Shown here piece by piece: positions 1-8,560 of a stretch of DNA of 64,000 nt. This stretch comes from Geopseudomonas sagittaria. Lineage in GTDB: Bacteria; Pseudomonadota; Gammaproteobacteria; Pseudomonadales; Pseudomonadaceae. The notes under the pieces were generated by a model that had not been told where the DNA came from, did no database searches, and saw only the letters and a list, made by a program, of their open reading frames with translations. The stretch is from NCBI RefSeq assembly GCF_900115715.1, contig NZ_FOXM01000002.1:310001-374000 (forward strand), given 5' to 3'. The position numbers were made by a program, and so were the translations under genes. Within the stretch, counting starts at the first letter, position 1. Every line of letters begins with the position of its first letter.

Positions 1-288
1 GCCAAGCGCAGCGACAAGTTGGGCGGCTTCGTCGCCGCCCTGCCGTTGATCACCATCCTCACCCTGGTCTGGCTGTATGTGGAGCGGCAGTCGGCGGAGA
101 AGATCGCCAACCATGCCTGGTACACCTTCTGGTACGTGCTGCCGACGCTGCCCATGTTCCTGGCCTTTCCGGCCTTGCTGCCGCGCCTGGGCTTCTGGCT
201 GACGTTGCTGGCCTGCGCGATCCTCACCGTGCTCTGCTTCGGCCTGCTGGCCGTGATTGTCCGCCGCTTTGGCATCCTGCTGCTCTGA
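1..288 (+). CDS. DUF3147-like small membrane protein, 5' truncated by window edge
   Basis: The reading frame is already open at base 1 and ends at a TGA at 286-288, leaving 95 visible residues, so the true start lies outside the window. The visible part is strongly hydrophobic, with about three membrane-spanning stretches separated by short basic or polar turns, including a SDKLGGFVAALP segment near the edge. That pattern resembles the DUF3147 family of small inner-membrane proteins of unknown function, usually about 110-120 residues. I recognise the family from memory of its pattern only. It ends 74 bases before the AraC-family gene and gives no functional hint about it. Confidence 0.6.
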   Translation, partial: AKRSDKLGGFVAALPLITILTLVWLYVERQSAEKIANHAWYTFWYVLPTLPMFLAFPALLPRLGFWLTLLACAILTVLCFGLLAVIVRRFGILLL

Positions 289-362
289 CGCTTGAAGGGT
301 GACCGCGTTTTCTGGGAGGCTGCGCGCGGTTGCGGGAAACCCGCTCGACGGAAAGTGGCACA

Positions 363-1418
363 GTGATTCAGCGCGCAGCACCGATACACAAGGACACCAT
401 CTCCATCCGCCTGGTCGAGGAGGCCCTGCAGGCCTTCGCCCGGCGCGGCGAGCCGCTGGAAGCGCTGCTGCGCGAGGTGGGCCTGGAGCCGACCCTGCTC
501 GCCGATCCCGCGGCGCGGGTGGAGGTGGGGGTGTACAGTCGCCTGTGGCTGCATCTGGCCCGGCGCTTCGACGACGAGTTCTTCGGCATGGACCCGCGGC
601 GCATGCGTTCGGGCAGCTTCGCCTTCCTCTGCCGCACCTGCCGCAGCCAAGCCACCCTCGAGGAGGCGCTGCACACCGCCCTGGACTTCTTCGCCCTGAC
701 CTTCGAGAACTTCCACGCCACCCTCGGCCGCAGCCAGAGTCTGGCCGAGGTGGTGCTGCACGAGCGCAGTGCCGAGCCCGGCCGCCCCTTCAGCTATTTC
801 ACCTTCTGGCTGCTGCTGCACGGGCTGGCCTGCTGGCTGGTCGGCCGGCGCTTCCCCCTGCTGGCGGCCGAGCTGCGCTGCGCTGCGCCGGAGTACACCG
901 ACGACTACCGGGTGATGTTCTCCGAGAACCTGCGCTTCGACCGGCCTGCGACGCGCTTCATCTTCGCCGCCGAGGTGCTGGACCTGCCGGTGCGGCGCAG
1001 CGAAGCGGAGCTTGCGGCCTTCCTTGCCCGGGCGCCGTCGAACATCCTGGTCAAGTACCGCGACACCGGCAGCCTGGCCCACCGCATCAAGGTGCACCTG
1101 CGTACCCTGCCGGCCGATCAGTGGCCGACCAGCGAGGCGCTGGCCCAGGCGCTGTGCATGTCGCCCTCGACCCTGCGCCGCCGCCTGGCCGAAGTTGGCC
1201 AGTCCTACCAGGCGATCAAGGATGCGCTGCGTCGAGAGATGGCCACGGCCTGGCTGGCCGATGCCGAGGTGAGCTACGCCCAGATCGCCGAGCGCCTCGG
1301 CTTCGCCGACGTCAGCGCCTTCTACAAGGCGTTTCGCAAGTGGACGGGGACCAATCCCGGCCATTACCGCACGCTGATCCTCGCCCCGGCGATTGGCCAA
1401 AACGGTCACGCAGATTGA
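363..1418 (+). CDS. AraC-family transcriptional regulator (arabinose-binding-like N-terminal domain)
   Basis: Predicted DNA-binding activator of about 351 residues. The N-terminal two thirds resemble the effector/dimerisation domain of OruR/ArgR-type AraC proteins. The last 100 residues hold the double helix-turn-helix, with SEALAQALCMSPSTLRRRL as the first recognition unit and the typical AQIAERLGFADVSAFYKAF signature as the second. I chose the GTG at 363, which has GGAAAG about ten bases upstream and gives the family's usual length; a TTG at 330 is also in frame. It lies upstream of and co-directional with the acyl-CoA operon, so it is the obvious candidate regulator of that operon (inference). 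The inducer is unknown, though fatty-acid-related signals are plausible. Confidence 0.85.
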   Translation: MIQRAAPIHKDTISIRLVEEALQAFARRGEPLEALLREVGLEPTLLADPAARVEVGVYSRLWLHLARRFDDEFFGMDPRRMRSGSFAFLCRTCRSQATLEEALHTALDFFALTFENFHATLGRSQSLAEVVLHERSAEPGRPFSYFTFWLLLHGLACWLVGRRFPLLAAELRCAAPEYTDDYRVMFSENLRFDRPATRFIFAAEVLDLPVRRSEAELAAFLARAPSNILVKYRDTGSLAHRIKVHLRTLPADQWPTSEALAQALCMSPSTLRRRLAEVGQSYQAIKDALRREMATAWLADAEVSYAQIAERLGFADVSAFYKAFRKWTGTNPGHYRTLILAPAIGQNGHAD

Positions 1419-1659
1419 GAAGAACGGCCATTGTCGGGCGGGCGGTGGCTGACCAATATGAAGTCAACACGCTTGCCGTGCTTGCCAATTAGAACAAGAA
1501 AGGAAACCGCCATGCCGCCCTCATTCCCCCTCGTGCATCCCCCCGCGGGCTAGCCCGACCAGTCGCCCGACGCCCCCTCAAAAACCAGATCGAGACGTTG
1601 CGCCGTCCGTGCGCCGGCGCCCGGCTGCCCGCGCGCTGCCAGAACAAGAGAGATTCGCC
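1419..1659 (+). promoter_or_regulatory. Leader/promoter region of the acyl-CoA operon
   Basis: This 241-base stretch between the regulator and the first catabolic gene must contain the operon promoter, since no other gap upstream is large enough. It holds a short direct repeat CTTGCC (1471-1476 and 1480-1485), A-rich AGAACAAGAA runs at 1491-1500 and 1641-1648 that match or nearly match Hfq/Crc AANAANAA motifs, and a 13-codon reading frame at 1512-1553. I cannot place -10 and -35 boxes with confidence. Confidence 0.45.
1512..1553 (+). CDS. Possible proline-rich leader peptide (13 residues)
   Basis: ATG at 1512 follows a good ribosome-binding sequence (AAGGAAA at about 8 bases) and opens a frame [13 protein letters not shown] ending at TAG 1551-1553. 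Five of the thirteen residues are proline, including two PP pairs. An A-rich AACAAGAA sequence sits just ahead of the ribosome-binding site. It could be a translated leader that senses translation or simply a chance frame in GC-rich DNA. Nothing else supports it. Confidence 0.25.
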   Translation: MPPSFPLVHPPAG

Positions 1660-2424
1660 ATGCACATCCCCAACAAGGTTTTTCTGGTCACCGGCGCCGC
1701 CTCCGGGCTCGGCGCGGCCACCGCCAAGGGCCTGATCGAGGCCGGCGCCAAGGTGCTGCTGGTCGACATCGCCGCCGCCGTCGAGGCCCGCGCCGCAGAG
1801 CTGGGCGCCAATGCCCGCGGCGTGGTGGCCGACATCACCGATGAGCATGCCGCCCGCAATGCGATAGCGGCGGCGCGCGAGACCTTCGGCGCGCTGCACG
1901 GGCTGGTCAACTGCGCCGGCGTGGTCGGCGGCGAGAAGGTGCTCGGCCGCAACGGCCCGCACGCGCTGGAGAGCTTCAGCCGCATCGTCGCCATCAACCT
2001 GATCGGCACCTTCAACATGCTGCGCCTGGCCGCCGAGGCGATGGCCGAGGGCGCGCCGGACGAAGGCGGCGAGCGCGGGGTGATCATCAACACCGCCTCC
2101 ATCGCCGCCTACGACGGGCAGATCGGCCAGGCCGCCTACGCTGCCTCCAAGGGCGGGGTGGCCGCCCTGACCCTGCCGGCGGCCCGCGAACTGGCGCGCC
2201 ACGGCATCCGCGTGATGACCATCGCTCCGGGCATCTTCGAGACGCCGATGATGGCCGGCATGAGCGACGAGGTGCGCGCTTCGCTGGCCGCCGGCGTGCC
2301 GTTCCCGCCGCGTCTCGGCCGCCCCGAGGAATACGCCGCGCTGGTGCGCCACATCGTCGAGAACAGCATGCTCAACGGCGAGGTGATCCGTCTCGACGGC
2401 GCCCTGCGCATGGCCGCCAAATGA
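1660..2424 (+). CDS. 3-hydroxyacyl-CoA dehydrogenase, SDR family (HSD10-like)
   Basis: Short-chain dehydrogenase of 254 residues, likely NAD-dependent and acting on 3-hydroxyacyl-CoA or 3-hydroxy-2-methylacyl-CoA in beta-oxidation. Visible motifs are TGAASGLG (nucleotide binding, near residue 10), VNCAG (about residue 85) and the catalytic Ser with YAASK (about residues 150-165). The spacing and the C-terminal stretch [13 protein letters not shown] closely match the mammalian HSD10/type-2 hydroxyacyl-CoA dehydrogenase subfamily. The start is the ATG preceded by AAGAGAG; an upstream extension lacks a ribosome-binding site. It is the first gene of a six-gene operon and is followed after 14 bases by a thiolase. 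Confidence 0.88.
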   Translation: MHIPNKVFLVTGAASGLGAATAKGLIEAGAKVLLVDIAAAVEARAAELGANARGVVADITDEHAARNAIAAARETFGALHGLVNCAGVVGGEKVLGRNGPHALESFSRIVAINLIGTFNMLRLAAEAMAEGAPDEGGERGVIINTASIAAYDGQIGQAAYAASKGGVAALTLPAARELARHGIRVMTIAPGIFETPMMAGMSDEVRASLAAGVPFPPRLGRPEEYAALVRHIVENSMLNGEVIRLDGALRMAAK

Positions 2425-2438
2425 GAGGGGAGAACCAC

Positions 2439-3626
2439 ATGAAAGAAGATCCGATCGTCATCGTCAGCAGCGCCCGCACCCCGATGGGCGGCTTCCAGGG
2501 CGACCTCAGGGGTCTCAAGGCCACCGAACTGGGTGCCGCCGCCATCCGCGCGGCGGTGGAGCGCAGTGGTCTGCCGTTTGATGCGGTGCAGGAGGTGCTG
2601 ATGGGCTGCGTGCTGCCCGCCGGCCTCGGCCAGGCACCAGCACGTCAGGCGGCCCTCGGCGCCGGGCTGGCCCGTTCCACCCTGTGCAACACCCTGAACA
2701 AGATGTGCGGCTCGGGCATGCAGACGGTCATCCTCGCCCACGACCTGCTGCGCGCCGGCAGCGCCGAGATCGTCGTCGCCGGCGGCATGGAAAGCATGTC
2801 CAACGCCCCCTACCTGCTCGACAAGGCCCGCGCCGGCTACCGCATGGGCCACGGCCAGGTGCTCGACCACATGTTCCTCGACGGCCTGGAGGACGCCTAC
2901 GATAAGGGCCGCCTGATGGGCACCTTCGCCGAGGATTGCGCCCAGGAGTACGGCTTCAACCGCGAGGCGCAGGACGCCTACGCGCTGACCTCGCTGCAGC
3001 GCGCCCGCGACGCCATGGCGAGCGGCCGCTTCGCCGAGGAGATCGTGCCGCTGACGGTGCCCCAGGGCCGCGAACAGCGCCTGGTTGCCCACGACGAGCA
3101 GCCGCCCAAGGCCAGCCCGGAGAAGATCCCGACCCTGCGCCCGGCGTTCCGCGACGGCGGCACGGTGACTGCGGCCAACTCCAGCTCGATTTCCGACGGC
3201 GCCGCCGCCCTGCTGCTGATGCGCCGCTCCGAGGCCGAGCGGCGCGGCCTGCGCCCGCAGGCGGTGATCCGCGGCCATGCGGGCTTTGCCGATGCGCCGA
3301 ACCTGTTTCCCACCGCGCCGATCGGCGCGATCCGCAACCTGATGGAGCGCACCGGCTGGAGCCTGGACCAGGTCGACCTGTTCGAGATCAACGAGGCCTT
3401 CGCGGTGGTCAGCATGGTCGCCATGCGCGAGCTGGGCCTGGACCACGCCAAGGTCAATGTCCACGGTGGCGCCTGCGCCCTCGGCCACCCGATCGGCGCC
3501 TCCGGCGCACGCATCCTGGTGACCCTGCTGGCGGCGCTGCGCAATCACGGCCTGCGCCGCGGCGTGGCGGCCATCTGCATCGGCGGCGGCGAGGCCACCG
3601 CCATTGCCGTCGAACGCCTGGACTGA
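2439..3626 (+). CDS. Acetyl-CoA acyltransferase (thiolase)
   Basis: Thiolase of 395 residues, the usual family length, performing the last beta-oxidation step (CoA-dependent cleavage of 3-ketoacyl-CoA). The nucleophilic cysteine is in NKMCGSGMQ (Cys90), and the C-terminal active-site histidine and cysteine are in [13 protein letters not shown] and CIGGGEATA. The ATG at 2439 has AGGGGAG upstream. It is sandwiched between the HSD10-like dehydrogenase and an acyl-CoA dehydrogenase. Biosynthetic (acetoacetyl-CoA) and degradative thiolases share these motifs, so chain length and branching specificity cannot be read. The context favours degradation. Confidence 0.9.
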   Translation: MKEDPIVIVSSARTPMGGFQGDLRGLKATELGAAAIRAAVERSGLPFDAVQEVLMGCVLPAGLGQAPARQAALGAGLARSTLCNTLNKMCGSGMQTVILAHDLLRAGSAEIVVAGGMESMSNAPYLLDKARAGYRMGHGQVLDHMFLDGLEDAYDKGRLMGTFAEDCAQEYGFNREAQDAYALTSLQRARDAMASGRFAEEIVPLTVPQGREQRLVAHDEQPPKASPEKIPTLRPAFRDGGTVTAANSSSISDGAAALLLMRRSEAERRGLRPQAVIRGHAGFADAPNLFPTAPIGAIRNLMERTGWSLDQVDLFEINEAFAVVSMVAMRELGLDHAKVNVHGGACALGHPIGASGARILVTLLAALRNHGLRRGVAAICIGGGEATAIAVERLD

Positions 3627-3637
3627 GGAGAGTTGCC

Positions 3638-4771
3638 ATGCTGCTGACCGACGATCAACTCAGCATCGCCGAGATGGCGCGCCAGTTCGCCCAGGAACGC
3701 CTGCGCCCGTTCGCCGAACAGTGGGACCGCGAGCACCGCTATCCGACCGAGGCGATCCGCGAGATGGGCGAGCTCGGCTTCTTCGGCATGCTGGTGCCGG
3801 AGGAGCTGGGCGGCAGCGATACCGGCTACCTGGCCTACGCCCTGGCGCTGGAAGAGGTCGCCGCCGGTGACGGTGCCTGCTCGACCATCATGAGCGTGCA
3901 CAACTCGGTGGGCTGCGTGCCGATCCTGCGCTTCGGCAACGACGAGCAGAAGCGCCGCTTCCTCGTCCCGCTGGCGCGCGGCGAGCAGATCGGCGCCTTC
4001 GCCCTCACCGAACCCCAGGCAGGCTCGGACGCCAGCAACCTGCGCACCCGTGCCCGGCGCGACGGCGACAGCTACGTGCTAAACGGTTCCAAGCAGTTCA
4101 TCACCTCCGGGCAGCACGCCGGCACGGTGATCGTCTTCGCCGTCACCGATCCGGCGGCCGGCAAGCGCGGCATCAGCGCCTTCATCGTGCCCACCGACAG
4201 CCCCGGCTATCAGGTGGTGCGCGTCGAGGACAAGCTCGGCCAGCACGCCTCGGACACCTGCCAGATTGCCTTCGAGGACCTGCGCGTGCCGGCCGCCCAG
4301 CGCCTGGGCGAGGAGGGCGACGGCTACCGCATCGCCCTGGCCAACCTAGAGGGCGGACGCATCGGCATCGCCGCGCAGGCGGTGGGCATGGCCCGCGCCG
4401 CCTTCGAGGTGGCGCGCGATTACGCCCGCGAGCGCGAGGCGTTCGGCAAGCCGCTGCTGGAGCACCAGGCGGTGGCCTTCCGCTTGGCCGACATGGCCAC
4501 CCAGATTGCCGTGGCGCGGCAGATGGTGCTGCACGCCGCCGCCCTGCGCGATGCCGGCCGGCCGGCGCTGGTGGAGGCGTCGATGGCCAAGCTGTTCGCC
4601 TCGGAAATGGCCGAGAAGGTCTGCTCCGCGGCGATCCAGACCCTTGGTGGCTACGGCTACCTCAAGGATTTCCCGGTGGAGCGCATCTATCGCGACGTGC
4701 GCGTCTGCCAGATCTACGAAGGCACCAGCGACATCCAGCGCCTGGTGATCGCGCGCAACCTCGGAGAATGA
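3638..4771 (+). CDS. Acyl-CoA dehydrogenase
   Basis: FAD-dependent acyl-CoA dehydrogenase of 377 residues that introduces the alpha-beta double bond and passes electrons to ETF. Family signatures seen are [15 protein letters not shown], the mid-domain FITSGQHA segment and the C-terminal [16 protein letters not shown], whose glutamate is the usual catalytic base position of short- and branched-chain members. The ATG at 3638 follows GAGGAG. The stop overlaps the next gene region (TGA at 4769-4771). With the HSD10-like enzyme and racemase in the same operon, a 2-methyl-branched or short-chain substrate is plausible but not shown. Confidence 0.9.
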   Translation: MLLTDDQLSIAEMARQFAQERLRPFAEQWDREHRYPTEAIREMGELGFFGMLVPEELGGSDTGYLAYALALEEVAAGDGACSTIMSVHNSVGCVPILRFGNDEQKRRFLVPLARGEQIGAFALTEPQAGSDASNLRTRARRDGDSYVLNGSKQFITSGQHAGTVIVFAVTDPAAGKRGISAFIVPTDSPGYQVVRVEDKLGQHASDTCQIAFEDLRVPAAQRLGEEGDGYRIALANLEGGRIGIAAQAVGMARAAFEVARDYAREREAFGKPLLEHQAVAFRLADMATQIAVARQMVLHAAALRDAGRPALVEASMAKLFASEMAEKVCSAAIQTLGGYGYLKDFPVERIYRDVRVCQIYEGTSDIQRLVIARNLGE

Positions 4772-4773
4772 AC

Positions 4774-5547
4774 ATGAGCTACGAAACCCTGCTGCTCGAG
4801 ATCCAGGAGCGCGTCGCCCTGGTCACCCTGAACCGCCCCCAGGCGCTCAATGCGCTCAACTCGCAGCTGGTCGGCGAACTCAACCAGGTGCTCGACCGCC
4901 TGGAGGCCGACCCGCAGATCGGCTGCATCGTCCTCACCGGCTCGGCCAAGGCCTTCGCCGCCGGCGCGGACATCAAGGAGCTGGCGGACAAGTGCTTTCC
5001 GCAGATCTACCACGACGACCACTTCGCCCAGGCCGACCGCATCGCCGCGCGGCGCAAGCCGATCATCGCCGCCGTCGCCGGCTACGCCCTGGGCGGCGGC
5101 TGCGAGCTGGCGCTGATGTGCGACTTCATCTACGCCGCCGACAACGCCCGCTTCGGCCTGCCGGAAATCACCCTCGGCGTGCTGCCCGGGATCGGCGGCA
5201 CCCAACGCCTGACCCGCGCCATCGGCCGCGCCAAGGCCATGGAGATGTGCCTGACCGGGCGCATGATGGAGGCCGCCGAGGCCGAGAGCGCCGGCCTGGT
5301 GGCGCGGATCTTCCCGCGCGATCGGTTGCTCGAAGAAACCCTCAAGGCCGCCCACGCCATCGCCGGCAAGTCGCTGACCGCGGCGATGATGATCAAGGAG
5401 TGCATCAACCGCGTCGACGAGACCAGCCTCAGCGAGGGCGTGCGCTTCGAGCGCCGGGTGTTCCATTCGGTGTTCGCCACCGCCGACCAGAAGGAGGGCA
5501 TGGCCGCCTTCATCGACAAGCGCGCGCCGCGCTTCACCCATCGCTGA
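4774..5547 (+). CDS. Enoyl-CoA hydratase (crotonase family)
   Basis: Hydratase of 257 residues that adds water across the 2-enoyl-CoA double bond. Oxyanion-hole and active-site segments are visible: [12 protein letters not shown] (about residues 60-71) and [13 protein letters not shown] (about residues 105-117). Both usual catalytic glutamate positions are present (GGGCEL and PEITLGV). I chose the ATG at 4774 because GGAG at 4763-4766 sits at ideal spacing. An ATG at 4768 overlaps the previous stop as ATGA but lies too close to that site. It completes the four core beta-oxidation activities of the operon. Confidence 0.9.
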   Translation: MSYETLLLEIQERVALVTLNRPQALNALNSQLVGELNQVLDRLEADPQIGCIVLTGSAKAFAAGADIKELADKCFPQIYHDDHFAQADRIAARRKPIIAAVAGYALGGGCELALMCDFIYAADNARFGLPEITLGVLPGIGGTQRLTRAIGRAKAMEMCLTGRMMEAAEAESAGLVARIFPRDRLLEETLKAAHAIAGKSLTAAMMIKECINRVDETSLSEGVRFERRVFHSVFATADQKEGMAAFIDKRAPRFTHR

Positions 5548-5595
5548 GATTGCCTTTGCGCTTTACGGCCACTGAGCGGCCGCCGAAATCCGTTG

Positions 5596-5612
5596 AAAAC
5601 AACAACAAGAAG
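5596..5612 (+). promoter_or_regulatory. A-rich Hfq/Crc (catabolite activity) motif before the ligase start
   Basis: The sequence AAAACAACAACAAGAAG, a run of AAN triplets, overlaps the ribosome-binding region of the acyl-CoA ligase, whose ATG is at 5624. In Pseudomonas such AANAANAA motifs at translation starts are bound by Hfq with Crc to block translation under catabolite repression (established knowledge). Function here is inferred from the motif, its position and the catabolic nature of the gene. Confidence 0.6.
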
Positions 5613-5623
5613 AGGGAATCAAC

Positions 5624-7261
5624 ATGCTCGAAGGTCTGATGCAGAAGGCGCCGCTGCTGATCAGCGGCATCCTCACCCATGCCGCCAGCGCCCATGGTGA
5701 CACCGAGATCGTATCGCGGCTGGTCGACGAGCCGCTGTGGCGCTACGACTACCGGGGCCTGGCGACCCGCGCCGCCCAGGCCGCGGCGCTGCTGCAGCGC
5801 CTGGGCATCGGCGCCGGCGATTGCGTGTCCTCGCTGGCCTGGAACACCCATCGCCACTACGAGCTGTTCTTCGCCGTACCGGGCATCGGCGCGGTACTGC
5901 ACACCGCCAACCCGCGGCTGGCCGACGAGCAGATCGCCTACACCCTCAACCACGCCCAAAGCAGCGTGCTGCTGTTCGACCGCAGCTTCGCGCCCATCGT
6001 GGCGCGACTGCTGCCGCAGCTGGCACACATCCGCCACTTCATCGTGCTGTCGGACCGCGACTGCGACGCGCCGGGCGAGGTGCCGGCGCCCAGCTACGAG
6101 ACGCTGATTGCCGCCGAGCAGCCGCTGGCCTGGCCGAGCTTCGACGAGAACGCCGGCGCGGTGCTCTGCTACACCTCGGGCACCACCGGCGATCCCAAGG
6201 GCGTGCTGTACAGCCATCGCTCGGTGGTCCTGCACGCGCTGGCCGCCGGGCTGAGCGGCGCGTTCGGCCTGTCGGCCTTCGACTGCGTGATGCCGTGTTC
6301 CTCGCTGTACCACGGCACCGCCTGGGGCCTGCCGTTCGCCGCGGCGATCAACGGCTGCAAGTTCGTCCTGCCCTGCGACAAGATGGACGGCCGCAGCCTG
6401 CAGGAACTGATCAAGAACGAGGGCGTGACCTTCTCCGGCGGCGTGCCGACCATCTGGACCATGTACCTCGACCATCTGGAGCGCAGCGGCGAGGACGCCG
6501 GCAGCCTGCAGCGCCTGGTGATCGGCGGTTCCGCCGTGCCGCGGGCGATGGCCGAGAAGTTCCAGGGCAAGTACGGGGTGACCATCCGCCAGTTGTGGGG
6601 GATGACCGAGACCAGTCCGCTGGGGGTGATTTCGACGCCGACGCCGAAGCTGGCCGCTCGTGGCCAGCAGGCCACCGACGAGGTGATCTGGACCCGCCAG
6701 GGTCGCCTGCAGTTCGGCATCGAGCTGAAGATCGTCGACGAGGACGGCTTTGAGCTGCCGCGCGACGGCCAGACGCCCGGCCAGCTGCTGGTGCGCGGCC
6801 CGTGGACCATCGAGCGCTATTTCCGCAGCGAGAAGAGCGCCCTCGACGCCGATGGCTGGTTCGACACCGGCGACATCGCCACCCTGGATGGCGACGGCTT
6901 CATGCGCATCACCGACCGCAGCAAGGACGTGATCAAGTCCGGCGGCGAGTGGGTCAGCTCGATCGACATCGAGAACGTCGCCGCCGCCTGCCCGGGAGTG
7001 AAGATCGCCGCGGTGGTCGGCGTGTTCCATCCCAAGTGGGAGGAGCGCCCGCTGCTGGTGATCGAGCCGCACCACGATGTGAGCATCTGCGTGCACAGCG
7101 TGCTGGCCCACCTCGAGCCGCACATCGTCAAGTGGTGGATGCCCGATGCGGTGGTCATCGACCAGGTGCCGCTGACCGCCACCGGCAAGATCAACAAGAA
7201 GCTGCTGCGCGAGCGTTACCGCGACCATCTGGTCAGTGGCGAACAGGCGGAGGGTATCTGA
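5624..7261 (+). CDS. Acyl-CoA ligase (AMP-forming), AlkK-like
   Basis: ANL-superfamily ligase of 545 residues that activates a free carboxylic acid to acyl-CoA via an acyl-AMP. Motifs include the P-loop-like CYTSGTTGDPKGVLYSHRS (about residue 183 on), WGMTETSP, DGWFDTGDIA and the C-terminal TGKINKK with the catalytic lysine. Length and phrase-level similarity (YSHRS, IKSGGEW) resemble the medium-chain AlkK ligase of alkane-degrading Pseudomonas. The ATG is preceded by AGAGGGA. Its TGA shares one base with the ATG of the following racemase-like gene, so the two are translationally coupled. Confidence 0.9.
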   Translation: MLEGLMQKAPLLISGILTHAASAHGDTEIVSRLVDEPLWRYDYRGLATRAAQAAALLQRLGIGAGDCVSSLAWNTHRHYELFFAVPGIGAVLHTANPRLADEQIAYTLNHAQSSVLLFDRSFAPIVARLLPQLAHIRHFIVLSDRDCDAPGEVPAPSYETLIAAEQPLAWPSFDENAGAVLCYTSGTTGDPKGVLYSHRSVVLHALAAGLSGAFGLSAFDCVMPCSSLYHGTAWGLPFAAAINGCKFVLPCDKMDGRSLQELIKNEGVTFSGGVPTIWTMYLDHLERSGEDAGSLQRLVIGGSAVPRAMAEKFQGKYGVTIRQLWGMTETSPLGVISTPTPKLAARGQQATDEVIWTRQGRLQFGIELKIVDEDGFELPRDGQTPGQLLVRGPWTIERYFRSEKSALDADGWFDTGDIATLDGDGFMRITDRSKDVIKSGGEWVSSIDIENVAAACPGVKIAAVVGVFHPKWEERPLLVIEPHHDVSICVHSVLAHLEPHIVKWWMPDAVVIDQVPLTATGKINKKLLRERYRDHLVSGEQAEGI

Positions 7262-8346
7262 TGAAGACCAACCCGGGACCGCTGGCCGGCCTGCGCGTGC
7301 TCGAGTTCGCCAGCATCGGCCCCGGGCCGCACTGCGCCATGCTGCTCGCCGACATGGGCGCCGACGTGGTGCGCATCGAGCGCGAGGGCGGCAACGGCTG
7401 GCCCAATCCGGTGGCCGACCGCGGGCGCTCGGTGCTGGTGCTGGACATCCGCAGCGAGGCGGGGCGCGCGCGCTGCCTCGAGCTGGCCGAGCAGGCCGAC
7501 GTGCTGATCGAGGGCTTCCGGCCCGGGGTGATGGAGCGCCTCGGCCTGGGGCCGGAGGTGCTGCGGGCGCGCAACCCGCGGCTGGTCTACGGGCGCATGA
7601 CCGGTTGGGGGCAGACCGGCCCTCTGGCCAAGACTGCCGGCCACGACATCAACTACATCGCCCTCACCGGCGCGCTGGCCGCCATCGGTGGGCGCGAGGG
7701 CGGGGCGATTCCGCCGCTCAACCTGGTCGGCGACTTCGGCGGCGGCTCGATGTTCCTCGCCTTCGGCATCATGACCGCGCTGTGGGAGCGCGAGCGCTCG
7801 GGGCAGGGCCAGGTGGTGGATGCGGCCATCGTCGACGGGGTGTCTTCGCTGATGAGCTTCTTCGCCGGCAGCAGCCTGGATCTTTCGCGCGAGCGCAACC
7901 TGCTCGGCGGCGCCGCGCCGCATTACCGCTGCTATAGATGCGCCGACGGCCGCGAGATCGCCATCGGCCCGCTGGAGCCGCAGTTCCAGCGCGAGCTGCT
8001 CGACCGCATCGACGCGCCGGAACACCTCTATGTGGGGGTGGAGGACCCGGGCAACTGGGCGGCGCACGCCCAGTGCCTGGCTGAGTTGTTCGCCAGTCGC
8101 ACCCAGGCCGAGTGGTGCGCGCTGCTGGAAGGCAGCGATGCCTGCTTCGCGCCGGTGCTGGCGCTGAATGAGGCGTCGCAGCATGCGCACCTGCAGGCGC
8201 GTGGGGTGTATCAGGAGCTCGAAGGGAGGCTGCAGGTGGCGCCCGCACCGCGCCTGTCGCGCACGCCGGGCCAGGCGCGGCCTTCGCGCCGGTTGGAGGC
8301 GGACGCGCCGGTGTGGGCGCCGGTAACGGAGTGTCAGCCCGGCTGA
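7261..8346 (+). CDS. CaiB/BaiF family protein, alpha-methylacyl-CoA racemase-like
   Basis: Class III CoA-transferase-fold protein of 361 residues. The sequence matches the alpha-methylacyl-CoA racemase (AMACR) branch better than formyl-CoA transferases. The N-terminus is LEFASIGPGPHCAMLLADMG, followed by GHDINY and GDFGGG, which carry the His and Asp acid/base pair of AMACR. Racemases of this type interconvert 2R- and 2S-methylacyl-CoA so that stereospecific acyl-CoA dehydrogenases can act. Placement as the last gene of an operon encoding a ligase, dehydrogenases, hydratase and thiolase suits that role. A CoA-transferase activity cannot be excluded from sequence alone. Confidence 0.82.
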   Translation: MKTNPGPLAGLRVLEFASIGPGPHCAMLLADMGADVVRIEREGGNGWPNPVADRGRSVLVLDIRSEAGRARCLELAEQADVLIEGFRPGVMERLGLGPEVLRARNPRLVYGRMTGWGQTGPLAKTAGHDINYIALTGALAAIGGREGGAIPPLNLVGDFGGGSMFLAFGIMTALWERERSGQGQVVDAAIVDGVSSLMSFFAGSSLDLSRERNLLGGAAPHYRCYRCADGREIAIGPLEPQFQRELLDRIDAPEHLYVGVEDPGNWAAHAQCLAELFASRTQAEWCALLEGSDACFAPVLALNEASQHAHLQARGVYQELEGRLQVAPAPRLSRTPGQARPSRRLEADAPVWAPVTECQPG

Positions 8347-8393
8347 CGGTCAGCGCGGCGTACGGCGGCCTGCCTGGAGTAGCCGCAAGGAAT

Positions 8394-8460
8394 GTAACCC
8401 TACCGCTCGTTTTGTTACCGCGCCGTTGCGCCGTAACGGCGGCTGGGACCCCTGGTAACG
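8394..8460 (+). promoter_or_regulatory. CbrB-type upstream activating site(s)
   Basis: TGTTAC at 8413-8418 and GTAACG at 8433-8438 form an interrupted palindrome with exactly 14 bases between arms. Further half-sites are GTAACC at 8394-8399 and GTAACG at 8455-8460. A TGTTAC-N14-GTAACA arrangement is what I recall for CbrB sites ahead of crcZ/crcY in Pseudomonas. The pair lies about 100 bases upstream of the sigma-54 promoter, a normal distance for an enhancer. Confidence 0.65.
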
Positions 8461-8535
8461 GATCGCCGGTTTTTTTCTGCCCGCTGGCGTTCGCCAAAAT
8501 CAGCAAGTGATTGATTTTAAAGGGTTTTAAAAAGT

Positions 8536-8550
8536 TGGCACGGCATCTGC
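8536..8550 (+). promoter_or_regulatory. Sigma-54 (RpoN) promoter of the Crc-decoy RNA
   Basis: TGGCACG at 8536-8542 followed by four bases and CTGC ending at 8550 matches the -24/-12 consensus TGGCACG-N4-TTGC at all but one position. The invariant GG and GC are at correct spacing. Transcription would begin about 11-12 bases on, near 8561, where the A-rich RNA starts. Confidence 0.8.
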
Positions 8551-8560
8551 TTTAGTATTC

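Noticed and set aside
2136-3548. A 470-codon minus-strand frame opposite the thiolase
   Set aside because: Same reason: a shadow of a well-recognised gene.
5534-7228. A 564-codon minus-strand frame opposite the acyl-CoA ligase
   Set aside because: It is His/Gln/Gly-rich, resembles no family, and mirrors a gene with complete catalytic motifs.
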